A stretch of 6,855 nucleotides of DNA, from positions 6,292 to 13,146 of the forward strand of contig DLRQ01000012.1 in NCBI GenBank assembly GCA_002501135.1, given 5' to 3'. Source of the DNA: Candidatus Neomicrothrix sp. UBA7884. Its GTDB lineage: Bacteria > Actinomycetota > Acidimicrobiia > Acidimicrobiales > MedAcidi-G1. How positions within the stretch are numbered: the stretch's first letter is position 1; each line of letters opens with the position of its first letter. Positions 5,631 through 6,855 of this stretch are shown in pieces. A program made the translations under genes and the position numbers. The notes under the pieces are model-generated. The model had not been told where the DNA came from. It searched no databases and saw nothing but the letters and a program-made list of their open reading frames with translations.

Positions 5631-6624
5631 GACGCACCCTGGGATCCAGGTAGGAGTAGGCGAGATCCACCGCGAAGTTGATTATCACGAATCCCGTGGC
5701 GATCACAACGGTGGCTCCCAGCACCACCGGGTAGTCGTCTCGGATCGAGGCCTCCACCAGCGCCCTGCCGAGTCCCGGGATCGAGAAGACCTGTTCCACG
5801 ATCAACGCCCCTCCTATCAGTGCAGCGGTGTTCAGCCCGAACACCGTCACCATCGAGAACAGGGAGGGCCGTAGGGCGTGTCGGAACATGATCCAACGGT
5901 TCGAGAGGCCCTTGGCCTTTGCCATCACCACGAAGTCCTCCTGGAGGGTGGTGATGAGGTCTGTCCGTAGGAGTCGAAAGTAGGTTGCTGCCAGGGGCAT
6001 GCCCAGGGTCAGCGCAGGAAGCACCAGCGACTTCAGCCTCAGGGCAAGGTTGTCGTCCTCAAAGCGGCTCGGGAAGATCTGCCACTTCACGACGAAGAAG
6101 TAGAACAGGATCACACCGAGAGCGAAGTTGGGTAGTGCCAGCATCCCGAAAGCACCAATGGTCGACGCCCGGTCCATTGCCCGGTTGGCCCGATAGGCGG
6201 CGGCTATCGCCCAGGGAACAGACAGGGCTACGGCGAACACCTCGGCCATGCCCATCAGCAACAGGGACTTGGGAAGGCGGTCCGCCAGGACCGTGCTCAC
6301 AGGAATCCGATTCTTAAATGACGTGCCGAAGTCGCCCCGTATCAGGTCCCCCACCCAGCGTCCGTACCTGATCGGAAGCGGTTCGTTCAGGTGGAACTCC
6401 TCTCTGGCTTCGGCGACGACGACACAGTCGCCGAGAGTGGTGCCTCCCTGGCTGGAGATGTCCTCTATCTCACCAGCCACGACCGCATCACAGTCGACTG
6501 CAGCTACGAAACCGACCACGTTGAAGAGGGGGTCTCCGAGGGTGTTCATAGCCGTGAAGGCCAGGAACGTGACCGCCAGGACGACGGCAACCAACTGCGC
6601 AAGTCGGCGCGCCAGGACGATCAC
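5620..6624 (-). CDS. Peptide/nickel-type ABC importer permease, OppB/DppB-like
   Basis: The predicted product has 334 residues and is the other half of the import channel in the cytoplasmic membrane. Helix 1 is at about 9-29, followed by a long external loop ending in the family pattern HLNEPLPIRYGRW and the GDFGTSF segment. Five further helices lie near 118-144, 157-180, 200-221, 255-283 and 300-325. The cytoplasmic coupling loop is EDFVVMAKAKGLSNRWIMFRH (229-249), and EQVFSIPGLG (277-286) is a strong family signature. The external loop after GDP is some 20-25 residues longer than I expect for OppB/DppB and holds Cys45 and Cys67. The GTG at 6624 is the only usable start after an in-frame TAA at 6679-6681, and it has AGGG 6 bases upstream. 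It comes 70 bases after the probable binding-protein gene and overlaps the OppC-like gene by 11 bases. Confidence 0.94.
   Translation of the reverse strand: MIVLARRLAQLVAVVLAVTFLAFTAMNTLGDPLFNVVGFVAAVDCDAVVAGEIEDISSQGGTTLGDCVVVAEAREEFHLNEPLPIRYGRWVGDLIRGDFGTSFKNRIPVSTVLADRLPKSLLLMGMAEVFAVALSVPWAIAAAYRANRAMDRASTIGAFGMLALPNFALGVILFYFFVVKWQIFPSRFEDDNLALRLKSLVLPALTLGMPLAATYFRLLRTDLITTLQEDFVVMAKAKGLSNRWIMFRHALRPSLFSMVTVFGLNTAALIGGALIVEQVFSIPGLGRALVEASIRDDYPVVLGATVVIATGFVIINFAVDLAYSYLDPRVRRES
5637..5640 (-). promoter_or_regulatory. Ribosome binding site of the OppC-like gene
   Basis: On the minus strand AGGG lies 6 bases before the GTG at 5630, within the last codons of the OppB-like gene. Its layout (CCAGGG, six bases ending in GTC, then GTG) is the same as at the OppB-like gene. 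It favours the GTG over the ATGs at 5606 and 5582. Confidence 0.45.
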
Positions 6625-6630
6625 GACATT

Positions 6631-6634
6631 CCCT
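6631..6634 (-). promoter_or_regulatory. Ribosome binding site of the OppB-like gene
   Basis: On the minus strand AGGG lies 6 bases before the GTG at 6624. It immediately follows the 3' arm of a small hairpin (6635-6647), which could affect access of the ribosome. Confidence 0.55.
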
Positions 6635-6647
6635 GGTTCGAAGAACC
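6635..6647 (-). promoter_or_regulatory. Small hairpin next to the OppB-like ribosome binding site
   Basis: GGTTC and GAACC form a perfect 5-base-pair stem with a 3-base loop in the 70-base gap between the binding-protein gene and the permease. The hexamer CCAGGG occurs at both edges of the hairpin, and the copy at 6631-6636 contains the ribosome binding site. The rest of the gap (6648-6694) shows nothing I can name. A stem this short can occur by chance. Confidence 0.3.
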
Positions 6648-6694
6648 CTGGTCTGCGTGGTCGTCCCGGCGGCCTCTGTTACGTCTCTGCCCTG

Positions 6695-6855
6695 CTACTT
6701 GGCCATGTCCAACTGTGAGAAGTAGTCGGTGTAGCCGGAGTAGTTGCACCTGGGCACCGAGCCATCCGGGAATCGGTAGTCACAGACACCCGCAACATCG
6801 GGTGAGTAGGCGTGGGCCCAGAGCGTGTGGGTGAACATGAGGTAGGCGTAGTCCG
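6695..6855 (-). CDS. Probable extracellular solute-binding protein of the importer, C-terminal 52 residues; 5' end outside window
   Basis: The minus strand is open from the right edge (first full codon at 6853) to a TAG at 6695-6697. The visible protein starts DYAYLMFTHTLWAHAY and ends YTDYFSQLDMAK. It is too short to show a domain. The call rests mainly on position: the gene directly before an OppB-like permease, on the same strand, is usually the family 5 solute-binding protein, which captures the substrate outside the membrane and delivers it to the permeases. The aromatic-rich end with two cysteines (in GVCDYRFPDG and PRCNYSG, about 12 residues apart) would suit a secreted protein with a disulfide. 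The signal peptide and substrate pocket lie outside the window. A 70-base gap separates it from the permease. Confidence 0.65.
   Translation of the reverse strand, partial: DYAYLMFTHTLWAHAYSPDVAGVCDYRFPDGSVPRCNYSGYTDYFSQLDMAK

Noticed and set aside
4536..5681. Long plus-strand open frame (381 codons) covering the whole OppC-like gene in antisense
   Set aside because: Its protein is low in hydrophobic residues and shows no family pattern, while the opposite strand encodes a textbook permease with a ribosome binding site. Long antisense frames are expected in GC-rich coding DNA.

Overview
The window is GC-rich (by eye roughly 60-65%), densely coded on both strands, and uses both ATG and GTG starts. 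The protein style suggests an actinobacterium, possibly from the Acidimicrobiia. That placement is an inference, because no rRNA or lineage marker is present. I see no mobile element, CRISPR array, tRNA or rRNA gene, and no gene-free stretch over 300 bases. The longest gap is 70 bases.

Left part, plus strand (1-2602): a tight cluster of three genes. The first is the 3' end of an MsbA-type ABC exporter half-transporter (end of the membrane domain plus a complete nucleotide-binding domain), cut by the left edge. A complete thiolase (acetyl-CoA C-acyltransferase type) follows after 16 bases. A small YpeA-like GNAT N-acetyltransferase follows after 14 more bases. The spacing suggests one transcript, but the three products do not form a pathway I can name.

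Right part, minus strand (2622-6855): an ABC importer operon of the dipeptide/oligopeptide/nickel (Opp/Dpp) family. Read 5' to 3' on the minus strand it holds the C-terminal end of a probable extracellular substrate-binding protein (cut by the right edge), two permeases (OppB-like, then OppC-like) and two ATPases (OppD-like, then OppF-like). The last four genes are packed with overlaps or a 1-base gap at every junction, so coupled translation is likely. Both ATPases carry the C-terminal cysteine motif associated with a [4Fe-4S] cluster, with identical spacing in the two proteins. The binding protein would capture a peptide-like or other small solute outside the cell, the two permeases would form the channel, and the two ATPases would power uptake. 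The substrate cannot be read from this sequence.

The two operons converge tail-to-tail with 19 bases between stop codons, where a short imperfect hairpin may act as a weak shared terminator. I found no clearly new biological system here. The points most worth a second look are the paired Fe-S motifs, a two-cysteine insertion in the OppB-like permease, a hairpin at that permease's ribosome binding site, a near-identical 30-base stretch shared by the two ATPase genes, and the unexplained exporter-thiolase-acetyltransferase grouping.
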